A DNA stretch of 64,000 nucleotides from Lachnospiraceae bacterium (GCA_024682555.1 JAIKZD010000114.1:62001-126000); one strand, 5' to 3'; positions 48,962-59,105 are shown, counted from the first letter of the stretch. Numbers and translations: made by a program. Notes: generated by a model from the sequence alone, not told the origin.

Positions 48962-49675
48962 ATGATTGGATTATACGTGACGAACATGAATAAAACGGAT
49001 TTGCATAAGGAATTGTACAGCTTTCAGGATCTGAAATATCGCAATATGCAGATAAAGATAATCCCGAACATAAATCCCGAGTCGATCATTGGAGTGAAGA
49101 CTCCTAAGCTTAAGAGTATCGCAAAGGAAATGTTGAAATCCGAAGAGTATAAGGATTTTTTGAGGGAGCTTTCGCATGAATATTTTGAAGAAAACCAGTT
49201 GCATGCCTTTATCCTTTCCGGGATGAAAGATTATGATGAATGTATGGAGGAACTGGAAAAGTTTCTTCCCTATGTGGATAACTGGGCTACCTGCGACCAG
49301 ATGTCACCGAAGATCTTTAAGAAGCACAGAGAAGCGCTTCTTACGCATATAAAAGAGTGGATTAATTCTGAAGAGACCTATACTGTAAGATTTGGCGTGG
49401 GGATGCTGATGGAACATTTTCTTGATGATGACTATGATCCGAAGTACCCGGAGATGGTAGCCGGACTGAGAAGCGAAGAGTATTACGTCAATATGATGAT
49501 AGCCTGGTATTTTGCAACTGCCCTTGCCAAACAGTATGAAAGCGTAATTCCATATATAGAACAGAAAAGGCTTGATGACTGGACACACAACAAAGCAATT
49601 CAAAAGAGTCTGGAGAGCAGAAGGATTACAGAGGAACAGAAGATCTATTTGAAATCATTGAAAGTAACACGTTAG
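48962..49675 (+). CDS. DNA alkylation repair protein (AlkD-like)
   Basis: A 237-residue HEAT-like-repeat protein resembling AlkD, a glycosylase that removes bulky or cationic alkyl-purine adducts. Recognisable segments are GVKTPKLKSIAKEM, FEENQLHAFILSG, VDNWATCDQM (with the Trp-Asp region of the active face) and VRFGVGMLMEHFLDD. The start may be ATG 48962 or 48986. A 12-bp perfect hairpin (48945-48972, arms AATCCAATCATC/GATGATTGGATT) spans the first start and could hide it, which favours 48986 or regulation. It begins right after the IS110 5' region; the next gene follows a palindromic repeat. Confidence 0.82.
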   Translation: MIGLYVTNMNKTDLHKELYSFQDLKYRNMQIKIIPNINPESIIGVKTPKLKSIAKEMLKSEEYKDFLRELSHEYFEENQLHAFILSGMKDYDECMEELEKFLPYVDNWATCDQMSPKIFKKHREALLTHIKEWINSEETYTVRFGVGMLMEHFLDDDYDPKYPEMVAGLRSEEYYVNMMIAWYFATALAKQYESVIPYIEQKRLDDWTHNKAIQKSLESRRITEEQKIYLKSLKVTR

Positions 49676-49680
49676 CGGTT

Positions 49681-49744
49681 TGAGATTTAGGGACGGTTCC
49701 TTTTTCTCAAAAAAATGAGACGGAGGAACCGTCCCCAAATCTCA
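49681..49744. repeat. 64-bp palindromic repeat, copy 2
   Basis: Units 49681-49709 and 49716-49744, inverted, same sequence as copy 1 except for one or two bases in the spacer. It lies 5 bases after the AlkD-like stop and 31 bases before the acetyltransferase start. Confidence 0.92.
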
Positions 49745-49775
49745 CAAATCTCACAGAAAGGCGAAAAACAGATAG

Positions 49776-50360
49776 ATGAGTAACGATATCAGGATAGTTG
49801 TTTTACCGAAGGACAAGTGGAAAGGCACTCCCATTCCGCTTGTTATAAAGAGCGACAGTTATTATGATTTTGAAATTGCCCCTCTTGATCAGGACGGATG
49901 TACGGTTAAGATAGTGCAAAAACTCTCCGGACAGAAAATAGTACATACTCCGGAGGAATATGATTTTCCGGATGGTTTGTATGCGGATCATTGGGAAAAT
50001 GCAGAGGCTTATGGAATTGTTGGTGAAGATGGCCATTTGCTTGCCTGTATCGAGGTTTGCCCGGAAGAATGGTCTAACAGACTGATGGTAACAGAACTAT
50101 GGGTCTGTGATGAACTGCAGGGAAAGGGTCTCGGTAAAAGACTTATGGATAAGGCAAAAGAAATTGCCGTAAAACAGGATCGCCGAGCGATCATTCTGGA
50201 AACTCAGTCCTGCAATACACATGCCATCGGGTTTTACCTTCATCAGGGGTTTGAATTGATCGGATTTGACACATGCTGCTATACAAATAATGACATAGGA
50301 CGGAGGGAAGTCCGGATCAATCTTGGCTTCTTTTTTCACAGGGAAGGGCGGAGAAATTGA
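49776..50360 (+). CDS. GNAT-family N-acetyltransferase
   Basis: A 194-residue acetyltransferase. The acetyl-CoA binding motif is VCDELQGKGLGKRLMDKAKEIA (about 111-132) and the C-terminal motif is ETQSCNTHAIGFYLHQGFELIGFDTCCY. The N-terminal 90 residues are a separate alpha/beta segment. The substrate is unknown. Its stop overlaps the TTG start of the next gene by 4 bases, so the two are co-translated. Confidence 0.88.
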   Translation: MSNDIRIVVLPKDKWKGTPIPLVIKSDSYYDFEIAPLDQDGCTVKIVQKLSGQKIVHTPEEYDFPDGLYADHWENAEAYGIVGEDGHLLACIEVCPEEWSNRLMVTELWVCDELQGKGLGKRLMDKAKEIAVKQDRRAIILETQSCNTHAIGFYLHQGFELIGFDTCCYTNNDIGRREVRINLGFFFHREGRRN

Positions 50361-50857
50361 AAGAGCACATATTACATCCAATCCCGCCTTTTTATGACAA
50401 GGAATCAAAAATACTTATCCTTGGAAGCTTTCCGTCAGTTAAATCACGTGATCAGATGTTTTTTTACGGGCATCCCCAGAACAGATTCTGGAAGGTAATC
50501 GCGTCGGTCTTTTCGGATAAGGAACCTGAAACGGTTCCCGAAAAGAAGTCATTTTTGAGAACACATCATATTGCTTTGTGGGATGTAATCGGTTCCTGCG
50601 ATATTGAGGGATCATCCGATTCAAGCATTGAAAACGTAGTAGTCAATGACATCTCAAAGATCTTGAAAGAGGCTGATATCCGTTGCATTTTTGTGAACGG
50701 AAAAACTGCGGAAAAGTATTATAAGAGATATATCGAGCCGAAAACAGGAAAAAAAGCAGTTTGTCTGCCGTCCACCAGCCCTGCCAATGCCGCATGGAGT
50801 GTGGATAAACTGGTTCTAAACTGGGGCAGGTCTATCGGGAGTATCCTGAGAACGTGA
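50357..50857 (+). CDS. DNA-deoxyinosine (hypoxanthine) glycosylase, UDG superfamily
   Basis: A 166-residue uracil-DNA-glycosylase-superfamily enzyme resembling the hypoxanthine-DNA glycosylase group. Family segments: ILILGSFPSVKSRDQMFFYGHPQNRFWKVIASVF at the N-terminus, ALWDVIGSCDIEGSSD, and LPSTSPANAAW in the C-terminal active loop. It removes deaminated bases to begin base-excision repair. It starts with TTG (50357), overlapping the acetyltransferase stop, behind a GGAG site. Confidence 0.85.
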   Translation: MKEHILHPIPPFYDKESKILILGSFPSVKSRDQMFFYGHPQNRFWKVIASVFSDKEPETVPEKKSFLRTHHIALWDVIGSCDIEGSSDSSIENVVVNDISKILKEADIRCIFVNGKTAEKYYKRYIEPKTGKKAVCLPSTSPANAAWSVDKLVLNWGRSIGSILRT

Positions 50858-50863
50858 GATTTA

Positions 50864-50928
50864 TGAGATTTAGGGACGGTTCTTTTTTCTCAAAAAAAAT
50901 GAGACGGAGGAACCGTCCCTCCGTCTCA
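50864..50928. repeat. 65-bp palindromic repeat, copy 3
   Basis: Units 50864-50892 and 50900-50928, inverted. The second unit differs at its end (CTCCG in place of CCAAA), and a few extra TGAGAT/TCTCA fragments flank it. It follows the glycosylase stop by 6 bases. Confidence 0.9.
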
Positions 50929-50942
50929 CCAATCTCACAGTC

Positions 50943-51296
50943 TCATCTGTTTGCGGCTATGAGGGTGACCAATTCGGCTGCTATGGTGATCAGCATGCCG
51001 AAACCATAGACAATGATCTCAATTATACCGATCACAAAGAATTTGCGGGACTCACTCTGTCCCTCATTTTTGGCCTTTGAAGCAAACACCGTACCCATAA
51101 CGGACATCACCAGGCAGGGCAGTGTTGTAAAAATCAGGATCAATGTGCCTGCGAGGATTATCGCAACCGCTGTCACATCGCTTCCGGTGGAAAAATAACT
51201 GATCATAAGCGGTATTAAGCATGCTGCCGTGACCGCAAAAATAATAAGCGGTATCAGGGTCAGGATCTTTGCTCTTTTATGATTTTTATTATCCAT
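50943..51296 (-). CDS. Small membrane protein, three predicted segments
   Basis: A 117-residue protein with hydrophobic segments near residues 10-33, 42-72 and 88-114, separated by a charged loop (SKAKNEGQSESRKF). No family recognised. It is alone between the repeat and the signalling operon. Membrane location follows from hydrophobicity; function unknown. Confidence 0.6.
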   Translation of the reverse strand: MDNKNHKRAKILTLIPLIIFAVTAACLIPLMISYFSTGSDVTAVAIILAGTLILIFTTLPCLVMSVMGTVFASKAKNEGQSESRKFFVIGIIEIIVYGFGMLITIAAELVTLIAANR

Positions 51297-51433
51297 GTCT
51301 TCCTCATTTTGTAAGCTATAGAATAAATCTGCATTCTCATCCGGTAACTGCCGGTCATGGGAGTGCTGTCACCGTCACAGTATTAATATTATACAAAATG
51401 AGGGGACAAAACTACCCCCAAAGGTCTATTATC

Positions 51434-52729
51434 CTATTTGATGGTGAAGTACTCCTCGGGAACGTTTACCTTTGTTACACCCATGTAATGGCCGGGGTCT
51501 CCGAAAATATAAGTATCCTGATAAACCAGGAATACATTATCCATTACCTCACCCGTTTCGGCGTTGGTATATTTTGATCCGTTCCATTCGGTCCGGGGCG
51601 TATAGATCTTATATGCCTCTCTTATCGCATTTAGATCGGTCAGTTCCGATTTTCCCATGATAACATTTCTTGCATGTTCCGCAAGACCCGCCGAATTCGT
51701 AAAACCGTATGAAGATGTCCATGTACCGAATCTGCCTGCTCCGCCTGCTGCAACAACAGCTTTTTCCACTTCGGAGGTTATCTTGTCAAAGTCTCCGTCC
51801 GCACCCGTAAGGTTTAAGTCCAGTGCTCCGGGATAACCCATTATCGGTGAGGGAAGATCCGCTTCGATAAAATATCCTCCGTTTTCCATAAGACCCTTGA
51901 TAAGAGGCTCCGTATGTGCATCATTTGTGCAGAAATATGCTGAATTCTTTCCGTATTTTTCCACCCATTCAGGTACATGCTGCGTTATATACTCCTGAGC
52001 GCCGGGGACCCCCACTTCGGTAGTCGGGTCCGGAGCCTCCTCCATTGCAAACTTCATGCCGAATTCCTCACAGGCCGCCTTCATGATGTTCACGCGTCTT
52101 GCATATGTTTCATATGAAAGATGTCTTGGAAAGGAAATATGTACAAATGTATCACAGCCGAGTTCATGCGCAGTGCGTATGATAAGATATCCGCGGGAGA
52201 CAAAATCATTATTGACCACAAGATCGGCCATATCTTTTATATCTTCGAAGACATCGAAGGTTTCGCCTGCAATACACAGGATATCAGGCCGCTTCTCCTT
52301 GATCCTTTTAAAGGCTTCTTCGGTTCCCTCAACTGCCTGATTAACAATGATGGCCTTCATTTTGGGATCATCCGCAAGCCCGGTCATAACTCCTATCGTG
52401 GTCTCCGCTTCATCAGTGAAATTGTCGGGATAAATGGCGAGCGTTACCTTGTCGGATCCGTATTTTTTCTGGAAAGCCTCGGCGCCGCGCCTGTCATCCT
52501 CGGACTGCGAGAATGATCCCGTAACGATGCCTATGCGGAAATCATCGGCATCCTCTTCAGACTGTGCCGGCTTCTCTTCATCTGCTTGTTCCAGGGCGGT
52601 ATTGACCGCCGCAGCCGGTGTCTCTTCCAGTGTATCCTTTGTTACAACTGCCGCGTCCTTTGAACTGCCGCATGCTGTCACGGAAAACATGAGCATTGCC
52701 GCCATGACAGAACACAAGTATTTTTTCAT
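51434..52729 (-). CDS. DUF3798 periplasmic-binding-like lipoprotein
   Basis: A 431-residue exported lipoprotein. The signal ends in the lipobox VTAC with Cys20. A Glu/Ala-rich tether (about 24-65) leads to a two-lobed binding-protein fold (FRIGIVTGSFSQSEDD ... AIIVNQAVEGTEEAFKRI ... LVVNNDFVSRG ... FCTNDAHTEPLIKGLMENG). I associate this with DUF3798. It is the last gene of a seven-gene operon whose two preceding genes are hybrid sensor kinases, so I infer that it captures a small ligand outside the cell and presents it to one of them. It starts 21 bases after the kinase stop. Confidence 0.82.
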   Translation of the reverse strand: MKKYLCSVMAAMLMFSVTACGSSKDAAVVTKDTLEETPAAAVNTALEQADEEKPAQSEEDADDFRIGIVTGSFSQSEDDRRGAEAFQKKYGSDKVTLAIYPDNFTDEAETTIGVMTGLADDPKMKAIIVNQAVEGTEEAFKRIKEKRPDILCIAGETFDVFEDIKDMADLVVNNDFVSRGYLIIRTAHELGCDTFVHISFPRHLSYETYARRVNIMKAACEEFGMKFAMEEAPDPTTEVGVPGAQEYITQHVPEWVEKYGKNSAYFCTNDAHTEPLIKGLMENGGYFIEADLPSPIMGYPGALDLNLTGADGDFDKITSEVEKAVVAAGGAGRFGTWTSSYGFTNSAGLAEHARNVIMGKSELTDLNAIREAYKIYTPRTEWNGSKYTNAETGEVMDNVFLVYQDTYIFGDPGHYMGVTKVNVPEEYFTIK

Positions 52730-52750
52730 AACCTTCTCCTTGATACTTTT

Positions 52751-55150
52751 CTATCCCCTGTTCTTTTCTACAAACTTCGCCGCACTGTCCATATCCTTGA
52801 CAAATACCCCTTTATATTTACTGCCAAGCAGTTCCTTGAGGGCCCGCAGTTTATCAGATGATCCGGAAATCGCGATGACAACCGGTTTTTCTTCATCCGG
52901 TGCACTCTCTTCCGCATCGCTCTTACTCATATCATCCTCTTTTTGTATCAGCGACGGATCAAGGTGTTTTATCAGCATCTCTTCAAGAGCCTCGTACATT
53001 ACAGGTTTACTCAGATAATCCGAGAATCCTTCACTGATGTAATTCTCCTTCGCTCCGACGATCGCGTCTGCGGTAAGCGCGATAACCTTTGTATCATCAG
53101 CAAGATGATCACCGCGTATACTCTCAAGCGTCTGAACACCGGACATACCCGGCATCATCTGATCAAGAAATATCAGGTCAAAGGACATTTCCTTAAGGAT
53201 ATCTATACACTCCCTGCCCGATTCGGCAGTCGTGACTCTCATCTTTGTATCTTCAAGAAGCGCCGTGAAAACCTCGAGGTTCATATCATTGTCATCCACG
53301 ACAAGTATTTTTGCCTTAGGAGCAACAAGCGCCGGTTTAAACTCCTTACCCTCATCCAGCATTTTTGAAAGCTTGTCCGCGAAATCCCCGATCGGAGTCG
53401 TGTCTATCGCCTCCTGTTTCATCGTGGCTGTAAACGTCGTTCCCTCACCGTATTTGCTGCTGACACCGATCGTTCCGTCCATCATCTTTACAAGGCGCAT
53501 CGTGATGTTGAGGCCAAGGCCGGTACCTTCTATATTTCTGTTCTTATCCTCTTCGAGTCTCTGGAAGGATCCGAACAGTTTTCCGAGATCTTCATGTTTG
53601 ATCCCTATCCCTGTATCGGAAACGATCACCTTCATCATGCCATCGGTGTTATCATACGAAACATCAACGGATACCGTTCCCTCGGGAGTATACTTGATAG
53701 CGTTGTTGATAAGGTTGAGCATTACCTGACGTACCCTTATCTCATCACCGCGAAGTATGGAAGGTATGTCTTTCGAAACCTTAAGATCATATATAAGACC
53801 CTTATCCTGAGCTTTCTTCATAGTCATGTTCACAACGTCGTTCATCACCGATGCAAATCCGTATTCAACCGGGACAAGCTCCATCTTGCCGGATTCGATC
53901 TTGGAAAAATCGAGTATATCGTTGATGATCGACAACAATGTCCTGCCTGCGCTTTGAATATCAATAGCGTACCTTCTGACCTTATCCGATACCTTTTCTC
54001 TAAGTATCATCTCATCCATTCCGATGATCGCGTTCATCGGGGTTCTTATTTCATGGGACATATTTGCCAGAAAGTCACTCTTTGCCTTGTTCGAGGCGTT
54101 TGCTGCGTCCTTCTCAAGCTCGAGCAGCTTACGGTCGTAAGCTGTCTTCTGCTCTTCGAGCTTCATCTCCTCCATTTCCTTGTTGTACTTAATTTCATTC
54201 CTGTGACCGATATAATAGATCGCTGCGATCATCATGAAAATAAGGGCGCATATGATGATAATGACCACGCGCTGGATTCTGACTTCCGCGTACAGATCGT
54301 GATCGCTGACTACCATTACCGTATTCCAGTTATTTGCAATCCTGTTGACATAGACCGTATTCTGTTCACCATCCCATGTGTGTGTAAAGCTTCCGGAATC
54401 AGCAGCCTTAATGGCATCCAGGAAATCACTGCCGCCCGGTATATCACATATATTCGTTCCCTTTATGGTCTCATCACGATGAGCGATGATCATGCCGTCA
54501 TCGCTGACAACAAATCCGTATCCCTTACCGTTTAATGTCAGCTCTCTCATTATTGACTGTATTCCCTTAAGCTGAACATCGAGTGCTATAACGCTCTGCC
54601 TGTCCGGCAGCATTCTGCAGGCCGATACTATCAGATTACCTGTCTGGGCATCTATATAAGGAATTGTAAATACAACACTCCCGTCCGCGGCCATCGCCTC
54701 TATGAACCAGTCACGACTCTTCGGGTCATAGTCCTCCGGAGGTACCCAGTTAAGACCATCAAGATATTTTCCCATTATATAACCGTAAATACCTGTATAA
54801 TTCTCATCGAACTGCTCGGCAACTGTATTCGTTTCATCTACAAGGAATTCATGTATCCTTGCCGAAGTGGTCCCGCTTACGAGCATGTGGTGAACACTGT
54901 CGCCGGCAACATGCAATACGTTTTCCGCTGTATTTATATGATTGTTGATCATCGCGGAGACCGTCAGAATCCTGTCTTCCATTACGGCATTCGAGTTGGA
55001 AACCGCAACGTTGTACATAAGCCTTGTCATGTAGATCACCATGACAGTCATGAATATGAACAGAAAGATCATTGGTATGATCATTCCCGTTTTTTTGTGT
55101 GAGCGAATCTTTATTCGCTCTTTTATACTGTTGTTAACAGTATTACCCAT
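52751..55150 (-). CDS. Hybrid histidine kinase with dCache sensor
   Basis: A 799-residue membrane kinase. A membrane segment at about 24-46, a dCache-type extracellular domain (about 50-290, with [18 protein letters not shown] and [18 protein letters not shown]), a second membrane segment (about 295-318), a coiled coil, HisKA with [10 protein letters not shown], HATPase ([22 protein letters not shown]), and a receiver with VDDND, phospho-Asp in [12 protein letters not shown] and Lys in LSKPV. The last 60 residues are a degenerate domain. The kinase must pass phosphate onward, probably through the HPt protein of the same operon. Confidence 0.92.
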   Translation of the reverse strand: MGNTVNNSIKERIKIRSHKKTGMIIPMIFLFIFMTVMVIYMTRLMYNVAVSNSNAVMEDRILTVSAMINNHINTAENVLHVAGDSVHHMLVSGTTSARIHEFLVDETNTVAEQFDENYTGIYGYIMGKYLDGLNWVPPEDYDPKSRDWFIEAMAADGSVVFTIPYIDAQTGNLIVSACRMLPDRQSVIALDVQLKGIQSIMRELTLNGKGYGFVVSDDGMIIAHRDETIKGTNICDIPGGSDFLDAIKAADSGSFTHTWDGEQNTVYVNRIANNWNTVMVVSDHDLYAEVRIQRVVIIIICALIFMMIAAIYYIGHRNEIKYNKEMEEMKLEEQKTAYDRKLLELEKDAANASNKAKSDFLANMSHEIRTPMNAIIGMDEMILREKVSDKVRRYAIDIQSAGRTLLSIINDILDFSKIESGKMELVPVEYGFASVMNDVVNMTMKKAQDKGLIYDLKVSKDIPSILRGDEIRVRQVMLNLINNAIKYTPEGTVSVDVSYDNTDGMMKVIVSDTGIGIKHEDLGKLFGSFQRLEEDKNRNIEGTGLGLNITMRLVKMMDGTIGVSSKYGEGTTFTATMKQEAIDTTPIGDFADKLSKMLDEGKEFKPALVAPKAKILVVDDNDMNLEVFTALLEDTKMRVTTAESGRECIDILKEMSFDLIFLDQMMPGMSGVQTLESIRGDHLADDTKVIALTADAIVGAKENYISEGFSDYLSKPVMYEALEEMLIKHLDPSLIQKEDDMSKSDAEESAPDEEKPVVIAISGSSDKLRALKELLGSKYKGVFVKDMDSAAKFVEKNRG

Positions 55151-55165
55151 GTTAATAAAGCCTTT

Positions 55166-57658
55166 CTACACGACGTTCATGATTCCCGAGGTCTCATGCG
55201 TCTTAAGATACTTTTCTTTTGCAGCCTCTCCGACCACGCACACACATTTGTATATGCCGTCGAGTCTTGTTTTCTCCTGCTTGAGTTTCCCGGGATCATC
55301 GCCCCATATGAGCATTACCGGAAGTTCATCCGCACCGCTTGGCGAAAGCTGTTTTTCCTTTGGTATATACTCTTTTAATACCGCTTCAAGAATTTCGTAT
55401 TTTACAGGCTTTGATATATAATCTGTAAAACCCTTGGCCAGATAGCTTTCCTTGGCACCTATGATCGCGTCCGCTGTAAGTGCGATAACAGGGGTCCCTT
55501 TCAGGATATCAAGCCTTTTCATCTCAGCCAGTGCCTCTTCCCCGCTCATACCAGGCATCATCTGATCCAGGAGTATACAATCATACTTTCCTTCTGCAAC
55601 CTTTTCTATACATGCAGCACCGGATTCCACATAGTCTGTAGGTATCTTTGTGTCGCGAAGAAGTCCTTCCATGACATTAAGGTTCATCTCGTTGTCGTCA
55701 ACCACGAGAAGTCTTGCACCCGGAGCATACAGGCCGACTGCATCAGTCTCCATGTTTCCGAGATACTCCCTGACTGCTTTTGAAAAAATCCCTATCGGCG
55801 CAGTATTGACGACCTTCTGTGGTACCGTAATGATAAATTCGCTTCCTTTACCATACTCACTCTCAAAGGAAATATTCCCGTCCATCATCTGAAGCAGGCT
55901 GTTAGTAATATGGAGCCCCAGGCCTGTTCCCTCTATGCTGTGATTTTTCCTTTCGTCAAGCCGCTGGAAGCTCTTGAAAAGTTTGTCCTTGTCCTCCTCC
56001 TTTATTCCCATTCCGGTATCGGTTACCCTGATGATCAGATTGATATAATTGCCCATCATTACGGATTCTGAAGATATATCGACCGAAACACTGCCTTCCT
56101 GCGTATACTTAATGGCATTGTTTATGATATTGAGCATGATCTGCCGGATCCTGATCTCATCGCCCTCAAGCACGGAAGGGATCGATCCGGATACATTGTA
56201 TTCAAAGGCAAGACCTTTCTTATTTGCTCTGTACCTTGTCATATTGAGTACATCGTTAAGTACCGAAGCGATATCATACTCACCGGTGACTATCTCGAAA
56301 TTTCCGGATTCTATCTTGGAAAGATCAAGAATATCATTGATTATCGAAAGCAGCGTGTTTCCCGCGCTCTTGATCTCGAATGCATAATCCCTTATCCGGC
56401 TCTCCCTGGTGTCCCTGATGATCATCTCATCCATGCCGAGTATTCCGTTAAGCGGAGTCCTTATCTCATGAGACATGTTGGCAAGAAAATCGTCCTTGGC
56501 CTTGTTGATATGCATCAGTTCATTTGCTTCCAGCCTTATACCGATGAGCTGCTTGATCGTATGTATTATGGAGCAGATCATAAATCCAAAAAGGCCCAGA
56601 GCCATAAACAGTCCGGAGAATACTCCGTTGTGGGCAAATGCATAAACAAATATCTGAATGATCGCCGCAACAGCCAGAACAACAAATCCTACTGCCACAA
56701 ACCTGTAGGATGTCAGCTGATGTTTTTTCAGATCCATCAACAAAGTAGCAAACATTATAATGATCCCGACTAGTGCACATACAGCAGAGCTCAGAAAACT
56801 GTCAACAAGCGGCACTTTCCCTGATATGAAAAGCACAGCGCAAACAGCAAAATTCAGCATCACAACGACCGCTGCACTCCCGAGCGGTTTTGCATAACGT
56901 CCTTTTTGGAGCGAATTCAAAAATACAAAGAACGGCAGCGGCATGACCATTACCATCAAAAACGGTATGTCGGACATGACCGAAATATTCCTTGTATACA
57001 GCTGTCGGAATATAGAGTTGGACAATACCCAGCAGGCGCCTATTATGACACCGATGGACAGGTGCTCCATCTCCAGATATTTTCTGTGGATAAACTTGTA
57101 TGTTACAGCTGCGATCAGGCAAATGATACCCAGGAGCATGAGAGCCATTCCGACAAACAGTTCCAGACCATATGACCTGAACAGATACGCCAATATTCCC
57201 AGTCTTGTTCCGATATATACCTCATATACCATTCCGGAATTGTACTCATAGTGTACGCGAAGCACTTTCCCTGCATCATCGGGATACAGCGAAGCCATAA
57301 CATAGCACTCGGCGGATCGGTCGCCCAAAAGACGGTAATCCTCCGTCTTATAGACTGCTCTCTCATCGTCATTAACATAGATCTCCATATCCATTCCGCG
57401 AAAGCACAATACGCTGTAATCTTTGTTAAACTGTTCAGGCAGAATTGTTTCAAGGATGATGTCCGAATCCGTTCTCCCGGGCACGGCAAAGGGCTCTCTT
57501 GAACCGTCAGGCTTTATCTCCACCCAGTTGTCACCGGGGAGAATATCGCAAATATTTCCGTTCACAGGGGTATTTGCCGGCATGAATATCTCGCCGCCTA
57601 TGATATATCCGAATACGGATATGAGTATGACCGCAAGGATCGTTTGTATCTTCTTCAA
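55166..57658 (-). CDS. Hybrid histidine kinase with 7TM sensor
   Basis: An 830-residue kinase. An N-terminal membrane segment and an extracellular beta-rich domain (about 30-165, GDNWVEIKPDGSREPFAVPG) are followed by seven hydrophobic segments (about 165-375), the 7TMR-DISM layout. Then come HisKA ([11 protein letters not shown]), HATPase (NNAIKYTQEG, VTDTGMGI, GTGLGLHI), and a receiver ([22 protein letters not shown]). About 70 C-terminal residues resemble the degenerate tail of the dCache kinase. The kinase and receiver parts of the two are close, so they arose by duplication with different sensors. It starts 9 bases after the HPt gene. Confidence 0.92.
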   Translation of the reverse strand: MKKIQTILAVILISVFGYIIGGEIFMPANTPVNGNICDILPGDNWVEIKPDGSREPFAVPGRTDSDIILETILPEQFNKDYSVLCFRGMDMEIYVNDDERAVYKTEDYRLLGDRSAECYVMASLYPDDAGKVLRVHYEYNSGMVYEVYIGTRLGILAYLFRSYGLELFVGMALMLLGIICLIAAVTYKFIHRKYLEMEHLSIGVIIGACWVLSNSIFRQLYTRNISVMSDIPFLMVMVMPLPFFVFLNSLQKGRYAKPLGSAAVVVMLNFAVCAVLFISGKVPLVDSFLSSAVCALVGIIIMFATLLMDLKKHQLTSYRFVAVGFVVLAVAAIIQIFVYAFAHNGVFSGLFMALGLFGFMICSIIHTIKQLIGIRLEANELMHINKAKDDFLANMSHEIRTPLNGILGMDEMIIRDTRESRIRDYAFEIKSAGNTLLSIINDILDLSKIESGNFEIVTGEYDIASVLNDVLNMTRYRANKKGLAFEYNVSGSIPSVLEGDEIRIRQIMLNIINNAIKYTQEGSVSVDISSESVMMGNYINLIIRVTDTGMGIKEEDKDKLFKSFQRLDERKNHSIEGTGLGLHITNSLLQMMDGNISFESEYGKGSEFIITVPQKVVNTAPIGIFSKAVREYLGNMETDAVGLYAPGARLLVVDDNEMNLNVMEGLLRDTKIPTDYVESGAACIEKVAEGKYDCILLDQMMPGMSGEEALAEMKRLDILKGTPVIALTADAIIGAKESYLAKGFTDYISKPVKYEILEAVLKEYIPKEKQLSPSGADELPVMLIWGDDPGKLKQEKTRLDGIYKCVCVVGEAAKEKYLKTHETSGIMNVV

Positions 57659-57667
57659 TATATGAGC

Positions 57668-58270
57668 CTATTCTATCGCCGTTGCGATCTGTCTGATAAT
57701 TTCGGCAGCCTCGTCGTACATAAAATCCTCAATAAACGCGACGGCATCCTTAAGCTTTTCGGCCTGTGTCAATCTGAAAGGATAACCGGACAGTGCTTTG
57801 GCCTGTTTCTTTGCTTCTTCATCATCAAAATCATCAAGCGCCGCAAGAAGTTTATCTGCCGTCTGCTTCGCAATATCCGCTGATATCTCATCTGCTGCCC
57901 GAACGTCGCCCAAACTTCCCATGGGGGAAAGCTTCTGTATGAGGGCGTCATATTCCTGCAGCGCGGTCCCGTTTTGGGCATCGATAACTTCGAACTCCCT
58001 GTTTCGTGCTGCCATCTCAAGCGTCTCAAACAATGACGACAGCTCCGGTGCGCCTATCATCCTGGCGTTGCTCTTCAGGGCATGTACGGTGATCATATAA
58101 CTTTCGTAGTCCTTTGCATCAAGGTACTCCGTTATCCTGGCCCTGTTCTTCTCATAATTCTTATAAAACCGCATAAGGGCCGAGACATACTTGTCCTCTC
58201 CTCCCGTATATGAAATCCCCGTTTCGGTATCAAGTCCGGTTTCCCTTATCCATGTAAGATCGATCTCCAT
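57668..58270 (-). CDS. HPt phosphotransfer protein
   Basis: A 200-residue protein whose first 110 residues are a histidine phosphotransfer domain: FYKNYEKNRARITEYLDAKDYESYMITVHALKSNARMIGA, with the phosphorylated His in VHALKSNAR. The C-terminal 80 residues are extra helices without a known role. I chose the ATG at 58270 with GGTGAT upstream; an earlier in-frame start at 58288 overlaps the previous gene. It is the expected relay between the receivers of the two hybrid kinases and a terminal receiver. Confidence 0.88.
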   Translation of the reverse strand: MEIDLTWIRETGLDTETGISYTGGEDKYVSALMRFYKNYEKNRARITEYLDAKDYESYMITVHALKSNARMIGAPELSSLFETLEMAARNREFEVIDAQNGTALQEYDALIQKLSPMGSLGDVRAADEISADIAKQTADKLLAALDDFDDEEAKKQAKALSGYPFRLTQAEKLKDAVAFIEDFMYDEAAEIIRQIATAIE

Positions 58271-58274
58271 ATCA

Positions 58275-59084
58275 TCACCCCAGAACATCTATGATCTTTG
58301 CCACCACTTCGGATTTCTTTGCAGGCTTAACTATATACCCCTGCGGTTTGAGCTCGGAGAGTGTCTTCACAACCGCGTTTTTTTCGGTCATGCCGGTAAG
58401 GAATATGACCGGGATATCTTCCCATCTCTCTGAATTATGGATATACCGCAAAACATCGGGACCGTCCATGACGGGCATCACGTAATCAAGCAGGATCAGA
58501 TCCGGCCGCTTGTTTACGAGAAAACGGACTGCTGCTTCTCCGCTTTTGACACAGGTAACGTCATAGAATTCCTCAAGCAGTTCTTTGATATGGATCAGCT
58601 GCTCGGTGTCATCATCCACGACAAGTATATGCTTTCTTCTGTTTCTGCGGTCTTTGTTCTCATTGACAAATTCCCGAAAGGCTAACAGATTGTTTTCCCT
58701 GTCCCGATCAAGGGTCTGCTCGATCTCGGTGAGTTTTTCGTAAAGCGCGAGCAGGGAAACAGGGCGGGAGAGGAAGAAAACCCTGTCAAGTTCCGTATAT
58801 TTCACAAACAGCTTCTCATTATCATCATCCGTAATGACGATTATGGTGATGCTTCCCTGCTTCAGCGCCGTCTGCATCACATTATATGGCTGTATCGTAT
58901 CTGCAGTTTCGTTTCCGAGACAGATGATCACGACCTTGGGGCGTTCCGCGATCATGGTGTCAAACAGGGCCGTCTTGCCAGGGCTGCATTTGATCGTCAT
59001 ATACCCTCTGTCTTCTTCAAGATGTCCGCAGATATCCGTGATGATTTTGCGGTTTTTTCCGGTAACCAGAATTTTTAACTGCAT
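58275..59084 (-). CDS. Response regulator: pseudo-receiver plus receiver, no output domain
   Basis: A 269-residue protein. Residues about 1-120 fold like a receiver but lack the acidic pocket and phospho-Asp (VIICLGNETAD in place of the Asp loop). Residues about 150-269 are a canonical receiver: LVVDDDTEQ, LILLDYVMPVMDG with the phospho-Asp, FLTGM and VKPAKK. There is no DNA-binding or enzymatic output. It may act by protein contact or as a phosphate sink. It lies 21 bases after the DUF3021-like gene. Confidence 0.87.
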   Translation of the reverse strand: MQLKILVTGKNRKIITDICGHLEEDRGYMTIKCSPGKTALFDTMIAERPKVVIICLGNETADTIQPYNVMQTALKQGSITIIVITDDDNEKLFVKYTELDRVFFLSRPVSLLALYEKLTEIEQTLDRDRENNLLAFREFVNENKDRRNRRKHILVVDDDTEQLIHIKELLEEFYDVTCVKSGEAAVRFLVNKRPDLILLDYVMPVMDGPDVLRYIHNSERWEDIPVIFLTGMTEKNAVVKTLSELKPQGYIVKPAKKSEVVAKIIDVLG

Positions 59085-59105
59085 TTCATAACCATCCTGT
59101 GTTTT

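Noticed and set aside
47249-50928. Regular palindromic repeats considered as a CRISPR array
   Set aside because: The copies are inverted dimers separated by whole genes, not short direct repeats with unique spacers, and no cas genes are present.
53594-54535. Plus-strand open frame of 313 codons opposite the dCache kinase
   Set aside because: The kinase motifs lie on the minus strand in order. The antisense frame is His/Arg/Tyr-rich without a start signal.
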